DNA of 41,619 nt, from contig JAHRHA010000057.1 in NCBI GenBank assembly GCA_020027875.1, forward strand, positions 1 to 41,619, written 5' to 3'. Under the pieces are notes generated by a model. It made no database searches. It was not told the DNA's origin and saw only the letters and a program-made list of their open reading frames with translations. Positions 41,554-41,619 of this stretch are shown piece after piece. A program made the position numbers and the translations under genes. Position 1 is the first letter of the stretch, and each line of letters starts with the position of its first letter. This DNA comes from Micromonosporaceae bacterium (GTDB lineage: Bacteria; Actinomycetota; Actinomycetes; Mycobacteriales; Micromonosporaceae).

Positions 41554-41619
41554 GATATCTCCTCGGTTGCCTCGTAGTATCCGTGTGCCTGGATGCATCC
41601 AGCCACCACGTCATAGTGA
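41550..41619 (-). CDS. Partial gene at the right edge (3' end only)
   Basis: On the minus strand the last 23 codons of an open frame read in from the window edge, HYDVVAGCIQAHGYYEATEE IS, and stop at 41550. The stop overlaps the next ATG as ATGA, the sign of a coupled operon. The rest of the gene is outside the window. By position upstream of a prohead-protease-like gene it could be a portal or another head protein, but the visible part is too short to tell. Confidence 0.5.
   Translation of the reverse strand, partial: HYDVVAGCIQAHGYYEATEEIS

Overview
The window comes from a high-GC actinobacterium, most likely a member of the Micromonosporaceae (Micromonospora/Actinoplanes group). This rests on strong G/C bias at third codon positions, actinobacterium-restricted families (WhiB, DUF3107, DUF3152, AdnAB, mycoredoxin) and many starts preceded by a -10-like TAnnnT at leaderless distance. 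From about 0.1 to 37.2 kb the gene order parallels the Mycobacterium tuberculosis Rv3208A-Rv3197 neighbourhood as I remember it: DUF3107, TetR, DUF3152, MoeZ, an alkyltransferase-like protein, AdnA, AdnB, NudC, mycoredoxin, UvrD2, WhiB7 and an ABC1 kinase. Lineage-specific genes are inserted between these conserved ones.

Layout. 0.1-1.0 kb: DUF3107 and a TetR regulator on the minus strand, with a near-perfect palindrome upstream. 1.2-3.7 kb: a proline-rich hypothetical protein and an alpha/beta hydrolase. 3.8-6.7 kb: three tandem membrane-anchored DUF3152 proteins with metzincin-like zinc motifs. 6.8-8.8 kb: MoeZ (E1-like plus rhodanese) and a terpene-cyclase-fold protein. 8.9-11.3 kb: proB-proA on the minus strand. 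11.4-17.3 kb: an alkyltransferase-like DNA repair protein, a gamma-glutamyltransferase, an MFS_2 symporter, a heptad-repeat coiled coil and trehalose synthase. 17.5-18.0 kb: a decarboxylase remnant behind a Zur-like box and a small secreted peptide. 18.1-24.9 kb: the AdnA-AdnB helicase-nuclease, with a 4-bp overlap. 24.9-29.6 kb: a membrane protein, a pair of M16 peptidases (one active, one inactive) and NudC. 29.7-31.6 kb: ArsR plus an MFS exporter. 31.6-35.3 kb: mycoredoxin, UvrD2, a leader ORF, WhiB7 and a small basic protein. 35.8-37.2 kb: an ABC1 kinase.

From 37.2 kb to the right edge the content changes to mobile-element genes: a disrupted DUF2637 gene of the type found on actinomycete integrative elements, a predicted RelE-like toxin with a membrane-anchored antitoxin, a double treble-clef zinc protein and a phage prohead-protease-like gene in an overlapping minus-strand operon that continues off the window. 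No integrase, tRNA or rRNA gene is visible.

Themes. The core block combines DNA end resection and repair (AdnAB, UvrD2, the alkyltransferase-like protein), thiol redox (mycoredoxin), sulfur transfer (MoeZ) and antibiotic-stress regulation (WhiB7). Two further patterns stand out. Several genes carry in-frame tandem repeats of 15-24 bp, and an intergenic palindromic repeat family (core CGTCGATCATGACCT and its complement) recurs at gene ends. The most interesting candidate system is the whiB7 leader: an AT-rich-element promoter, an ORF ending about 160 nt before whiB7, a self-complementary CCTCGAGG pair that could act as an antiterminator, and a strong terminator with a U-tract.
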